From NCBI GenBank assembly GCA_025331125.1, contig JAOALB010000056.1, positions 1 to 64,000 of the forward strand: a stretch of 64,000 bases of DNA, given 5' to 3'. The position numbers and the translations under genes were made by a program. Origin of the DNA: Mycogone perniciosa. Taxonomy: Eukaryota; Ascomycota; Sordariomycetes; Hypocreales; Hypocreaceae. How positions within the stretch are numbered: the first letter of the stretch is position 1; each line of letters starts with the position of its first letter. Positions 12,046-25,917 of this stretch are shown piece by piece. Below the pieces are notes generated by a model, which saw only the letters and a list, made by a program, of their open reading frames with translations, made no database searches and was not told the DNA's origin.

Positions 12046-13965
12046 TAGGTATTAATTTCATTAAATTTTATAAATCAAAAGATATTAACTATTTAATACT
12101 AGCAGTTTAACTATAAATCAAAGCTTTTATATATTAAAGAGTTATATATTTAGAGGATTTTACTCCCTTTGTATAACATTATAATAAAATTGATCTTTGA
12201 TATTAAAAAGATACATTATATAGTCGTCTTAAAGATTCAACTTATATAATTAATAAGGTCTTATATTCTATATACTGTTAGCCCTTTATACTATACCTTT
12301 AGGTTACAAAGAAGCATTAGCTTAATATTGATAAACTGGTTCGTATATAAAATGTACACCTACTTTTTAAATAGACTTTTAAATACTATATAGTATACTT
12401 ATTACCATATAGGCCTTTCTAGCTTATTCTTTAATATATATTTTCAAGTTTACCTTTTAGTTTAAAAATACACTTAGCTATTTGATTGCCTTTTTTCAAA
12501 GCTATTTTTCTGATGTTATTATATTTTTTGGGAGGTTATACTACAAATAAATTTTTAAAAAGTTTATTACTTTCATCCTTTTTAAATTAAATAATATAAT
12601 AGCATTTTTACTTTATTATTAAACCCTTAACCTACAGCTATTACTTAAATTGTTATAATTAAAGGAATGATTAATAAATACAAATACTACATAACTTATA
12701 TAATTAAATCTTGATAGTTTGTTAAAAAGAAAGCTATTTTTATGTTTATAATGAAAGTATTGGCTTAATAATGAAGACTATATTAAAAGTCCTTTAACTT
12801 TTAAGTATTATAAAAGTAATTACTTTATTATTATAGAAAGTTAATTTGATTTTATACGTGAAAGCTATAATTAAGTTTATACAAAATGTTTTAAAGAAAG
12901 TATTAATTTACTTGAGATACAAAATTTAACATATAATTGTTGTATATATTATCGCTTATGTAATACAGCGTTCTAGCCTTTTATTTAAATATAAAAGGAA
13001 AAAAGATTTATACTTTTGAAATAATAAATCTTTTTATTTGACTTGAAGGTTATTATTGTTTTAATTAATTTAAAAGTGAAAGAGTAATATTCAATTTTAA
13101 AGTAAATGTTAGAAAAGGTATAGATATATTTTTTAATTATTAATTCATAAAATTATAAGAGTTTTATAATAATATTGTTAATATTTAAAAATACTTTTTT
13201 AAAATATATTATAATTACTATTACTTTATTATATAAAACTATTAAAAGGAGTTTAATATATTATTGTTACTTAATTAAAGTTTAAATATTTTTTAAATAT
13301 AACATTATAAAGGTCTATAGCCTTTTTTATAAGGGGTAAAATGTTAATTCTTTATAATAATAGTAATCAAAAGATTAATAATAGCTTAGCCTAATAGGCT
13401 ATATAAAAGAATTCTTTTATTTTATTTAATTATATTAATTATATTAATTATATTAATTATATTAATTATATTAATTATATTAATTATATTAATTATATTT
13501 TATTAATATACTTATTTAATATTCTTTTTTGTTTTCCTAAAAGACTTTTCAATATTATAAAAATAGATATTCTATAGTAAGGTTATAGTTTATTCAAAAG
13601 TTAGGAAAAACTCAATAGCTTTCTTAATATTTAATCCCTTATTATAATTTTAAAGGTAATTAATTGAATAAAATTTTATTATGTTAATTAATTTATTGAA
13701 AAGTAATAATGAAGCTTTAAGTATTTAATTTATAAATACTGCTATAAGCAAAGAAAGGGAAAGGTTACAAACTATTCCCTATTAATATATTTTAAGTTTA
13801 ATTATTAATTGCATATAATATATAATACAAAGTATTAAAGTCCTTTATTATTATATAAATTCTAATAATTAATTATATAAATAAAACTATAAAGCTATTA
13901 AATATATTATACTTTTCAAAAAGATTAATTATTATAATTATATTTATGATTGATTGATTAATATA
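12046..13965 (+). mobile_element. Family G repeat, partial third copy
   Basis: This segment aligns, in the same orientation, with about 15,590-17,290 of the large inverted repeat's left arm. For example, the block around 12,770-12,850 (TATTAAAAGTCC..., then AGTAATTACTTTATTATTATAGAAAG) matches 16,008-16,075. Similarity stops where the left arm begins at about 13,966, so the third copy is joined directly to the arm. The MITE present in the arm at 16,270-16,711 is absent here, giving an empty-site comparison. Confidence 0.65.
13432..13500. repeat. TTAATTATA minisatellite
   Basis: Seven to eight perfect tandem copies of the 9-mer TTAATTATA lie inside the partial family G copy. The array is absent from the matching part of the left arm (about 17,000), so it arose locally. 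Confidence 0.93.
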
Positions 13966-16900
13966 CTATGAATATCCTGTTGTAAAGGCTACTAATCCTA
14001 GTAGGGTAAAACGATATACTATACTAGGTCTAGCTATATGGTATTATTAATAAATATATAAGCTCCTTTATATAGCATTTTATTGCTTTAGTAGGTATAG
14101 TCTTTTAACTTTACTTTTATTAATAGGTTAAAAAAGTATATAATCTATATAAAGTATATTAAGTAATTAAAGTTAACCTTCATAGCTAACTTTATTAATT
14201 TATAGGTAACTTGAAGGTAAACTGTAAGTAAATCCTTTATAAAGTAAAAAGGCAATAAAGGAAAAAAATTAATAATTATCATTAAAGCTTTATATTATAG
14301 TTAATTCAACTTCCTAATAGTGCAGGTATATTTTAATAAAGAGATTGAAGGCCTACATTGTTTAAAGGAAATGGTTATAGCTAGTCTTTAATAAATAAAA
14401 GATTAATTTATAAATTAAAAGGGCTAGTCTTCATTATCATATTTAATTAATTTTGCTGCAGTAAAAGATATAATTTAATACCTTTTTACTATAATTATAA
14501 TTTATTATTATATTTTTATATTAAAAGTATTTATCGTAGTATATAAAGTCTTTATATTAAAGCGTAAGAGTTAAAAACAATAAAAAAGCTTTTATAATGT
14601 TATTAGTTTTTTAAAGTATTTTAAATTAAGTTATAAGTTAAATAAATAGTATATATTAAATATATATTTCTTTTATCAGCTTTTAACATTAAACTTTAAC
14701 TTTAACTTTAATATTATATTCAAAAAGGTAAATATAAGTATCATATTAATATAATATTAATTATTCATAGTTTAATTTGATTAATTAATATATAGCTTTA
14801 TTACTTTATTCTTTTTATAGTTTAAATATTATTATATATATATCTGTTTATTATATATGTTTTTAAGTCTTTGAAGCTTAATAAAGATTTATTATAAAAA
14901 GTTTAAAAATATACTTTTCAAATAGTATATTGTAGCTATATTATATATATAAACAATGATATTTTTTATATTATTAGTATTGATTAAAGTAACTTTAAGT
15001 CTTTTTAATACTTTAACTACTTTACTATTAAATAGTTTTATTAAATTGAATTAATTATATTTATTTCAATTCTTCTACTATTATATTATATTAAGAGGCT
15101 ATCGTTAATAGGTTTTATCATATAATATAAGTTATTTAAAAATATTATTATATTTTAAAAGGCTAGTATAGTTATTGAATTTCTAAAATTCTTTAACAGC
15201 TTTAACTTTATTATTTAGAAAAAGGATTTAAAATTTGATTAATTTAAAGAAAAAAAAGAAATTTAAGCAGCTTTTAATAAATTATATAATTTTTTATAAC
15301 TTTATTATTAATATTAAAGTGGTTTATTTGTATAGATATTAATTAAAATAGCTTTTATAAATTTATAGGTATTAATTGTTTAATAATAATAATTTAATTA
15401 TAGATTAAAGCTTTTTAATATTAAAAAGATATATTATTAAACGGATTTTACTTTTTTTATATAAAATTAAAATAAAAGTTATTTTTATATTAAAAGGATT
15501 ACTTATACAACTGTTTTAAAAATTAAATTTATATTGTAAAAAAGGTATTATATTTCGTATACTTTTAAGCCTTTATATTCTATTTTTACTTTATAACAGA
15601 GTATTAATTTAATATATATATAGAGTATTTAATATATAAAATATGATATAGTTTTCATATAAAGCTTAAAATATTATAAAATATATTTATTATTATAGAA
15701 ACTTTTATGATTTATTTATTATATATATTTTCAAGTTAAGCTTTCAATTAATAAATATGATATTATTTATAATTAAACCTTTATAGCTTTTTAATAAAAG
15801 TTATTTAATTACTATTACTGAAAATTAAATACAGGCAGTAAAGAAATAATATATTAAAGCTTTATAGAATAAAAATAAAAATAACAATTTTAATAATTTT
15901 TAATAATTTTATTTATATTTTATAATATATAATAAAATAATATGTATTAAATTATATAATTAAATTAACTTCATTTATATAATTAAAATATTAATTTATT
16001 TATAAAGATTATATTAAAAGTCTTTTAAATATTAACTACAATTAAAGTAATTATTTTATTATTATAAAAAGTGAATTTAATTTTCTAAATTAAAGCTATA
16101 ATTAAACTAATATTAAATCTTTCAAAAAGGTTTTAGTTTATTTTTTATATAATATTTAGTATTTAATTATAGTATATATTATTTTTTATATATTAAAGTA
16201 TTTAAGTTTTTTCTCTTAATATAAAAAAAAGAAATTAACTTTTAAACTTTTAAAAATAAAAAAAGTAATGCCATTTATATAGATAAAAATTGCTGTTTAT
16301 ATAGATCGTCTGTGCGCTACCCGTAAAAATCTCGCCATAGCTCTTTACACTCTGTAACTTGAACTACAGCAATAACACCACTACAGTAACATTATCAGCG
16401 CCGTTACAATAATGGACATCCCTATTAACCCTCTATTAAGTTAATCTAAAGAGATAACTGGCTTTGATCTCATTAAAGAGGGGATTAATAAAATTCTGCC
16501 AGCTATATAGTTAGGGAATAGTTATCCTTTATATACGTGGATAAAAGGGGTAATAAAGATTTATTATTTAAATTTAAAGTAATTTAATATACTCTAAATA
16601 GCTATTATATAAAGAATTAAGTTGCAGAGTATAAAGAACTATAAGGAGATTTTTGCGGGTAATGTATAGACTATCTATATAAATAGTAATATTTATCTAT
16701 ATAAATAGAACTGTTTAATGAAAAAAGAATTTTTTAATTCAAAAATTATTATTATTTTAATGAATTTAAAAGTAGATATATAATATTTAATTTTAAAGTA
16801 AGTTTTATAGAGAGAATAAATATATTCTTTAATTATTGAGAAAAATAGAAAAAGTTTATTATAATAATATTAATAATTAAAGGTATATTTTAATATATAT

Positions 16901-18985
16901 TATGACTATTATTTTTTCAATAATATTATTATAAAAATATAATTTATTATTTTAATAGATTTATAAAAAAAGTAATACTTTAATTATTTAATTTATAGCT
17001 ATTATTATTAATTAAAAAGAATATTATGTTTTATTATCCTTTTTAACTTTTAGCCTTTTGAATAATATTAAAGAGAAAAAAGTTAATTTTAAAGGCTTAC
17101 TTAATTATTAATATCCTTTAATTGCTGTTATCAATTATTTACTATAAAGAATATATAGTATTAAAGTCTTGAATTATTATATAGTTTTTAATAATTAGCT
17201 ATATAAATAAAATATTAAAGGCTTTACATATATTATATTTTTTATAAATATTAATAGTTATAATTTTATTAATATAGATTTAAAAAAGTTTTAAATAGCT
17301 TTAATACATAGTTATTTAACTTAAACTTTTATTTTTTATTTATATATATAAAAATTTAGAAATAAATATTATAGTTTATTTAAATTATTATTAAAAAGAA
17401 AATTTAAAATTCTTTATATTATATTGTATAATAGTATCCCTTTTAACTAATAGTTATATATAATTTTTATATTATAATAATATAATAGTTTTTTTAAATT
17501 ATAAAAGTAAAGGTTATATTATATATTAGCTTTCAGTTATTTATATTAATTTAAAATATGTTTTAAAATATTTTAATTTTTTTAACTTTAATTAAGTTTT
17601 TTCAATTTTATTAAACAATCTTAAAAATTACTATTTTTAAATATAGCCTTTTTCTTTATATTTAAAACTATAAAAGTCTTTTTATTACTGCTATATATAA
17701 TAATAAAAAAAGGCTAATAATTATAGAAAGGTTTAATTAAATATAGTTTATATATAGCTTTATATAGCTTTAAATAGTTAATATAATAACTATTTTATAT
17801 TTAAAGCTATTATAAAGGTAATATTTTAAGTTTTTTTTATATATTTATTAAAGGTAAAAGTTTTAATAGTTTTTATATCATAATAAAAAGGCAGTTTTTT
17901 ATATTAATTTTACTATACTATTAACGTTAAAAAAGGAAAACTTTTTATTACTAAATTTAAAGAAAATTATTTATTTTTATTAATTTTAATATAATTATTT
18001 TAAAAATTAAAAATTAATTAAATTTTTATTAATTTATATTTTTACTTTTAATTTAACAGCTTTAATATAATTTTACCTTTATATTATTAAAAAAGCTTAA
18101 AATCCTCTTTAAATAGTTTAAAATTATATATATAAATTATTATTAAACTGTTTTAACTTTTATAGTATTTAAGTAAATATTAATTTCTTTTTTTATTAAA
18201 AAGCTTTTTTTTAACTTTAAAATTAATTAAAATTATTAATTAATTAATTTTTATTAATAATACTTAAAAGATAATATTAAATCTTTATTAAATAATCTTT
18301 ACAATTAATTTTGAACTTAATTTAATAAAGATTTATAAATCTGTTTTAATATTAATTAAAAAGATTTTAATTTAATATATTGTTATTTTTATTATAATAT
18401 ATATTTAAATAAAATATAATATATTAAAAGGGAGTTTGTTATATAGTTTATTAATATAAACGTCTTTAAAAGCATTTAATTATAATTTAATTGTAGTATT
18501 ATTATTATTAAAAAAGGTAATAATATTTTACATTATTTAAATAATAATATTATATGTATTAAAAATTAAAAATTAAAATATAATATTATTAAATATTTTA
18601 TAAATTATATAAAAAAGATTAAAAGTAAATTTAAAAGATTTAATATTCAAGAGTTAAAGTTATTATTAATATTAAACTTTAGGTTAAAGTATGTCTTAAT
18701 ATATTAGCTTTCCTTTAATAATTAATTAAGCTTAATAGTAATAATATTAATATAACAATTTATTTTTACTTTAATAAAAATAATATTTTTTACTTTTTAT
18801 TATATTTATTTAAATATATACTTTTTTAAGTTAAAGGGACTGCTATTTATAGGCTTTAAAGCCATTGTAAGCAGCAGTTAAACGCTATTAATAGTTTAGT
18901 AGTATTATATGTAAAAACATTAATATAAAGTATTAAGACTTAGTGTTATAGGAGGGAAGTTTATTAAGGGAATACTTTTAATCTA
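13966..18985 (+). repeat. Left arm of a large inverted repeat (family G)
   Basis: This arm is the reverse complement of 20,226-25,897. I matched the two arms by eye at many points: 13,970-14,100 with 25,780-25,890; 14,430-14,480 with 25,380-25,440; 15,590-15,690 with 24,190-24,280; 16,720-16,990 with 22,700-23,350; 17,640-18,160 with 21,150-21,850; and 18,850-18,960 with 20,230-20,390. Both outer ends share a block built on AAAGGCYAYTAATCCYAGTAGGG. The arm holds a nested MITE at 16,270-16,711. No protein family was recognised, because stops introduced by AT mutation break all frames. It may be a roughly 5-kb transposon present as two head-to-head copies. Confidence 0.8.
16270..16711 (+). mobile_element. 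Family C MITE, copy 1, inserted in the left arm
   Basis: This is a 440-bp element with terminal inverted repeats of roughly 90 bp. The left end runs from GCCATTTATATAGATA to a block ending CTGTAACTT; the right end is its inverted counterpart, from AAGTTGCAGAGTATAAAG to CTATATAAATAGAAC. Both ends contain duplicated CTATTTATATAGAT motifs. The interior is visibly less AT-rich than the flanks and keeps CpG sites, so it has escaped most RIP. The opposite arm lacks the element at the matching position (about 23,350), showing that it inserted after the arms formed. No coding capacity is seen. Confidence 0.85.
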
Positions 18986-20225
18986 TATTATAATAACTAT
19001 ATGGTAATTAAATAATGAAAATTGAAAGGTGAAAAATAGTAAAGAAAAAAGAATTAACTAAAGTATAAACTATAGAGGGCTATTTTATTTAGAATTATTT
19101 GCTATTTTAGATTAATAGTTTATACTATTAATACGTATATTAATATTAATATATAAATTTATTTAATAGTCTTTAATATTATAAATTTAATCATTAAGTT
19201 TTTTTAAGTATAAAAATTAACCTATTAAGTTAAATGAATATTATATGTTAATTTAATTTTATACTTTATTTATTAAAGGGTAATAATAGCTATATTAAGT
19301 AATATAGTTTTATTATTATTTATAATTTGATTTTTCATTATACTATACGTTAATTAATATACTTTTACGTTTTGTAATAAAAATAAAAATAATTATAATT
19401 CATTTATAAAATAAGTTAAATATATATAAATGTATTAAATTCTAATATTATATAATATTTATACCTATAGGCTCAAGACTATGGACGGGGGAGGGAGTTG
19501 ATTAAAACTAGGGGCCATAGTTAAGCAGGAAAAGCCTAGACTAGCACAAAACTCTAACACCTAGTTTCTTTATATCTAATAATAATAAAATTAATGAATA
19601 AACTTAAATAGATTTACTCCTATATAAAGATATTAATTACGAGATAATAGGATTAAAGTGTTGGTGAAAAAGTATAGTTTTATTAAGTTGACTACTAAAC
19701 GGAGGAATCTAAACTAAAGTAGTAGTATATAATAACATATATAATAGAGGTCCTATATAGTAACCTTAATGCGTACGCACTAATATATATTTTATAAGAT
19801 TTAAATTTCTAAAGATTTTCCTTTTATTAATTATATATTTATCTTTATTTTATTAAAAAGTTAAAAAAAAGTTAAAAGCTCAAAGGGTAGTAAAGGTATT
19901 TTTAAATATTTTTATATATAATTCTATATACTCTATATAAATACATTTAAAATATTAATTATCCTAGACTTTCTTACTTATCTCAGCTTTTTCTGCTTAA
20001 TTAATGCCCTTAGCCTTAGTAGACTTTCCCCCTCCCTGGCTTTTAAGCCTATATACAGCTACTATATATAATATATAACCTTTATAGCTATAGTGCAATA
20101 TTAACTGTATCTCTGTTATTGCTGCTATTAAAGACTATAGGTAATATATAAACTATTTATACAAATAGTAATTTATATTCCATATTACCCTATATTAAAG
20201 CTTAATCATTATTAAATAACTATTA
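18986..20225. other. Spacer of the large inverted repeat, with a probable small inverted-repeat element
   Basis: This 1.24-kb spacer lies between the two arms. It contains two islands of more balanced composition, 19,470-19,560 and about 19,960-20,050. They look like degenerate inverted copies of each other: both carry a GGGGGAGGG-like tract and a TTAAGCAGGAAAAGC-like block. They could be the ends of a roughly 570-bp element sitting at the centre of the palindrome. No open frame of note was found. Confidence 0.55.
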
Positions 20226-23200
20226 ATTAAAAAATAATTTCCCTCCTATAATAGTAGGTTATAGCACTTTATATTAACGTTTTTATATATAATAGTATTA
20301 AACTATTAATAGTATTAAATTACTATTTAGAATAGCTTTAAAGCTTATAAATAGTAGTCCCTTTAATTTAAAAGAGTATATATTTAAAAAGATATAATAG
20401 GAAATAAAAAATATTATTTTTATTAAAATAAAAATAAATTTTTATATTAATACTATTATTATTAAGTTTAATTAACTATTAAAAGAAAGTTAATATATTA
20501 AAATATACTTTAATTTAAAAGTTAATATTAATAGTAACTTTAACTTTTTAATATTTAATCTTTTGAATTTACTTTTAATCTTTTTTATATAATTTAATAT
20601 TAAAATTAAAATTTTTAAAGTTTTAAAAAGTATTAAAGCTAATAGCTAAGCTTTTTTTAAAAATTAAATAATAGTTTTTTATATAATTTATAAAATATTT
20701 AATAATATTATATTTTAATTTTTAATAAATAAAAAATATAATATTATTATTTAAATAATTTAAAATATTATTAACTTTTTTAATATTAATAATATTATAA
20801 TTAAATTACAATTAAATACTTTTAAAGACTTTTATATTAACAAATTATATAATAAACTCTTGTTTAATATATTATATTTTATTTAAATATATACTATAAT
20901 AATAATTAAAATATATTAAATTAAAATTACTTTAATTAATATTAAAACAGATTTATAAATCTTTATTAAATTAAATTTATAATTAACTATATAAAAATAT
21001 AAAGTATATTATATTTAATTATTAATTATAAAGATTATATAATAAAGATTTAATATTTTTTTAAAGTATTATTAATAAAAATTAAATAATTAATAACTTT
21101 CATTAATTAAAAGATTAAATAAAAGCTTTTTAATAAAAAGAATAAAATTAATATTTATTTAAATACTATAAAAGTTAAAGTAATTTAATAATAGTTTATA
21201 TATATAGTTTTAAGCTGCTTAAAAAGGATTTTAAGCTTTTTTAATAATATAAAGGTAAATTACTTTAAAGCTATTAAATTAAAAGTAAAAGTATAAATTA
21301 ATTAAAATATAATTAATATTTAATTTTTAAAGTAATTATATTAAAATTAAAAAATTAAAATAATTTTACCTTTTTATTTAAATTAATTAATAAAAGATTT
21401 TCTTTTTTTAAGTTTAGTAATATAGTAAAATTAATATAAAAAAACTGCCTTTTTATTATAGTATAAAAACTATTAAGATTTTTACTTTTAATAAATATAT
21501 TAAAAGAACTTTAAATACTGCCTTTATAATAGCTTTAAATATAAAATATAAATCTATTTAATAAATATTTAATATATTAGCTATTTAAAGCTATATAAAG
21601 CTATATATAAATTATATTTAATTAAACCTTTTTATAGTTATAAAAAGCTAATATACCTTTTAATTATAAAACTATAAAACGTTAATTAATAAAAAGTAGA
21701 AGTATTTTAATAGATTTACGTTATAGTCTTAAGCCTTTAAATACTATTTGAAATATAATAACTATTAGCCCCTTTTTATTATTATATATAATAGTAGTAA
21801 AGAGACTTTTATAGTTTTAAATATAAAGAAAAAGGCTATATTAAAAAATGATAATTTAAAAATCCTTTAATAAATCTTAAAAAGTTTAATTAAAATTAAA
21901 AAAATAACATATTTTAAAGAATATTTTAAGCTAATAGTAATAAATTAAAGCTAATATATATTACTACTTTTACTTTTATTGCTAAAAGAGATTATAATAT
22001 TATTATAATATAAGAACTATATATAAATAATATTTAAAAAATAGTATTATATAATATAATATAAAAGATTTTAAACCTTTTTTTAAATGATAATTTAAAT
22101 AAACTATAATATTTACTGATAAGTCTTTATATATATAAATAATATAATAATAATTTAAATTAAATAATTATTTCTTAAAAAAGTTTAAAACTTTTTTCAA
22201 ATTTATATTAATAGAGTTATAATTATTAATATCTATAAAAAATATAATACATTTAAAGCCTTTAATACTACATTTATATAATAAATTTTTAAAAATTATA
22301 TAATCATTAAAGACTTTAAGACTATATACTTTTTATAGTAGGTAATTAATAATTATAATTAAAGTATATTAATAGCTAATTAAGCCTTTAAAACTAGCTT
22401 TTCTCTCTTTAACTTATTAAATACTTTAATTTATATATTAAATTATATAATTAATTTAGTCTTTTTAAATATATTATTAGTAAAAGCTATATTAAAAAAA
22501 TACTTATTTATTAATCTTAATTATATCATATTAAATATTGTAATTTTAACCTTAATTTATTATTTAATACTATTTAAAGGGCTAAAAGTTAAAAGAGATA
22601 ATAATAAAAGATACTTTTTAACTTTAATCAAAAAAGGATTTTACTTTTTCTCCCCCTTTAATTAATAGCAGTAATTATAGATTAAGCAGTTAAAGTGCTA
22701 CTCTCTCTTTTCTATAAATTTATTAAAATAATAAATTAATTACCTTTAAAACTATAATAAAAAGCTAAATATAAAAAAAGCTATTAAACTTTTTTAATAG
22801 CTAAAAGAATAATAGTTTTACTGCTAAATGCCTATTTTTATAATATTTAAAAAACTTTTAAAAAAATAATAAAAAATACTAAAAGGGTATATTAATAAAA
22901 AATATTTAATACAGTTAATAAAAGCAAAAATATTTTTTATATAATCTATTAAATTAAATTAAAATTAATTTTTTAACTGCTATTATTATAAATTAATAAT
23001 TAAACCTTTACCTTTTAAAAAAGGCTATTGCCTTTTATAATATTATATTTAAAAATATATAATAGCTAATTATATTAAAGACTTATAAACTTTAAATAAT
23101 TAATAATAGTAGATTATTTTTTTATAATAGTTTTATAAAAAAAAGCAGTAATAGTTATAATATGTATAAAAAAAGTATTTTTAAATATTAATAATATTAT

Positions 23201-25897
23201 AATAAACCTTTTATATTCTATTAGCTACTAATTAAAATATATATTTACTTTTCCGTATAAAATTTACTTTAAAATTATATATTATTTATTTACCTTTAAA
23301 ATAATTAAAATAATAATAATTTTTAAATTAAAGAAAAGAGATTTTTTATTTTTAAAGGCTTAAAAATTAATCTCTTTAATTCTATATTTACATAAAAAAC
23401 TGAAATACTTTATCATATAAAAGCTAATATATATTATAATTAAATAGTAAATATCATATATTTAATAACTTAATGCCCTCTTTAAAAAATTTAATATTAA
23501 TTTAATTATAGTTTTAGTTTTTAAAGTTAAATTAGCTTTTTATAATAATAAAATAACTACTTTAATTATAGTTAATATGTAACAGGCCTTTAATATAATT
23601 TTTATAAATAAATTAATACTTTAATTATATAATTTAATAGGCTTTTTGTATAATAGACCATAAAGTTTAAATAAAATTATAAAAAATAATAACTTAACTA
23701 TTTCCTTTAAACTATAATCTTTTTTTAAGATTATTAATATTTTTAATCTTTTTCTTACTTTATATAACTTTAATATATTATTTATTTACTGCCTTTATTT
23801 AACTTTATATAGCTGTAATTAAATAATCTTTTATTAGTAAGCTATAAAGGTTAGTTATATAAATAATATAATATTCTTTTTTATTAATAATACTTTTAAT
23901 TAAATAATAGCTTAAATAATAATTACTTTTTAAAAGCTTTAATAATAAAGTAATAATAATATAATATTATTCAAGTTTAAAAAATAAAAGTAATATACTT
24001 TTTAAAACGCTATACTTATAATAACCTATTAATAATATATAATAACAGTAAAAGAACTGGCTTTAAAAAAAGTAGAATTAAATAGCTTAATATCTTTTTT
24101 TAACTAAAGATTTAACCTTAAACTATATATTAAAAAATAAACTATAAAGGCTTATATAATAATAAGTATATTTTGCAGTATTTTAAACTCTATATGAAAA
24201 GCTATATTATATTTTATATATTAAATAGTTTATATTTATATTAAATTAATACTCTACTATAAAGCCGTAATATAATATAAAGGCTTAAAGGAACATAAAA
24301 TATTATACCTTTTTAATTATATAAGCCTAATTTTTAAAAATAGCTGTATAGGCAATCCTTTTGATATAAAAAATACTTTTTATAATTTTATAAAAAAAAT
24401 AAAATCCTTTCAATAATATAACTCTTTAATGCCTAAAAACTTTAATTTACAGTTAAACTGCTATTATTAAATAACTAATACCTTCTAATCTATAAAACTT
24501 ACTTTAATTAACGCCTATATACATATATTACTCTAATGCCTATAATAAAGTTATAGTAAACTATATAGTTTACTAAAAGCTGTTTAAAATTAACCTTTCT
24601 CTTTAAATTAATTAAACTTTAAACCCTTTTTTTTAGCAATAAAGTTAAAGCTATTAAAGAATGTAATAATTAAGTAGCTATAATAGCCTTTTAAAATACT
24701 ATAATATTTATAAACAGCTTATACTATACTATAAAAGCTATAGGCTATAGCTTTTTAATATAGCGAGATAATAAAGAAATTAAAAATAAATATAGTTCAT
24801 TTAACTTAAAAAAGGTATTTTATAATAAAGCAGTTAAAGTATTAAAAAGACTTAAAGCTACTTTAATTAATAAAAATAATATAAAGGATATTATTGTCTG
24901 CCTAAATAATATAGCTATAATATATTATTTAAAAAGTACCCCTTTAAACTCTTTATAATAAGTCTTTATTACATTTTAAAGATTTAAAAATATATATAAT
25001 TAAAATATATTTATATAATAATACTTTAGCTATGAAAAGATATAAGGCAATAAAGGTATAGATTTATTAGTAAAATTAAGCTATAAATATATAATATTAT
25101 TTAATATAATATTTATATTTATATTTATTTTCTTTTAATAAAAAGTAAAAGTAAAAGTAAAAATTAGCTTTAAAAGCTAATAAAATAAGAATATATTTAA
25201 TATATACTGTCTATTTAAATGAACTATCAATTTACAATACCTTAAAAAATTAATAATTTTATAAAAACAGCTTTATTATTTATTAACAGCCAAGTCTTAA
25301 TATAAAGACTTTGCGTAATATTATAAGCGCTTTAATGTAAAAATAGAATAATAAACTGCAGCTGCAGTAAAAAGAAAGTATATAACTATATCTTTTACTG
25401 CAGGAAGATTAGTAAAATATAGCAATAAAGACTAGCTCCTTTAATTTATAAATTAACCTTTTATTTACTATAGACTAGCTATAGTTACTTCCTTTAAATA
25501 GCGCAGGTATTTAGCTTCTTTACTAAAATATACCCGAGCTATTAAAAAGCTTAATTAACTGCACCTTTAAACTGCAATACAAATTATTTAATTCTTTCCT
25601 TTATCTCTCTTTTACTTTATAAAGGATTTACTTACAGCTTTACTTTTAAGTCGCCTATAAATTAATAAGCCTAGCCTTTAAAGTCGACTTTAATTACCTA
25701 ATACACTACGCAAGATTCGCGCGCCTCCTTAACCCGCTAATAGGAGTAGAGCTGAAAGACTATACCCGTTAAGGCAATAAAATACTATATAAGGGAGTTT
25801 ATATATTTATTAGTAAAACTATAGTTAGACCTAGCATAGCACGTCCTTTTGCCCTACTGGGATTAATGGCCTTTGCTATAGGACGTTAATAGTATAT
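20226..25897 (-). repeat. Right arm of a large inverted repeat (family G)
   Basis: This is the inverted partner of 13,966-18,985. It is longer than the left arm because it keeps or has gained internal segments near 22,430-22,560, 22,740-23,140 and 23,900-24,180 that are missing on the left. The outer 0.6 kb (about 25,300-25,897) is the least AT-mutated part and retains CpG sites (for example the block near 25,715). The protein it once encoded was not identified. Confidence 0.8.
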
Positions 25898-25917
25898 CAT
25901 TATCATTATCATTATCG
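25895..25917. repeat. TATCAT short tandem repeat at an element junction
   Basis: Three to four ATCATT units sit exactly where the right arm ends and family A copy 3 begins, suggesting slippage or a microsatellite at the insertion point. Confidence 0.7.

Noticed and set aside
2033..13500. CRISPR-like regularly spaced repeats
   Set aside because: The arrays are simple tandem minisatellites without unique spacers, in a eukaryotic genome.
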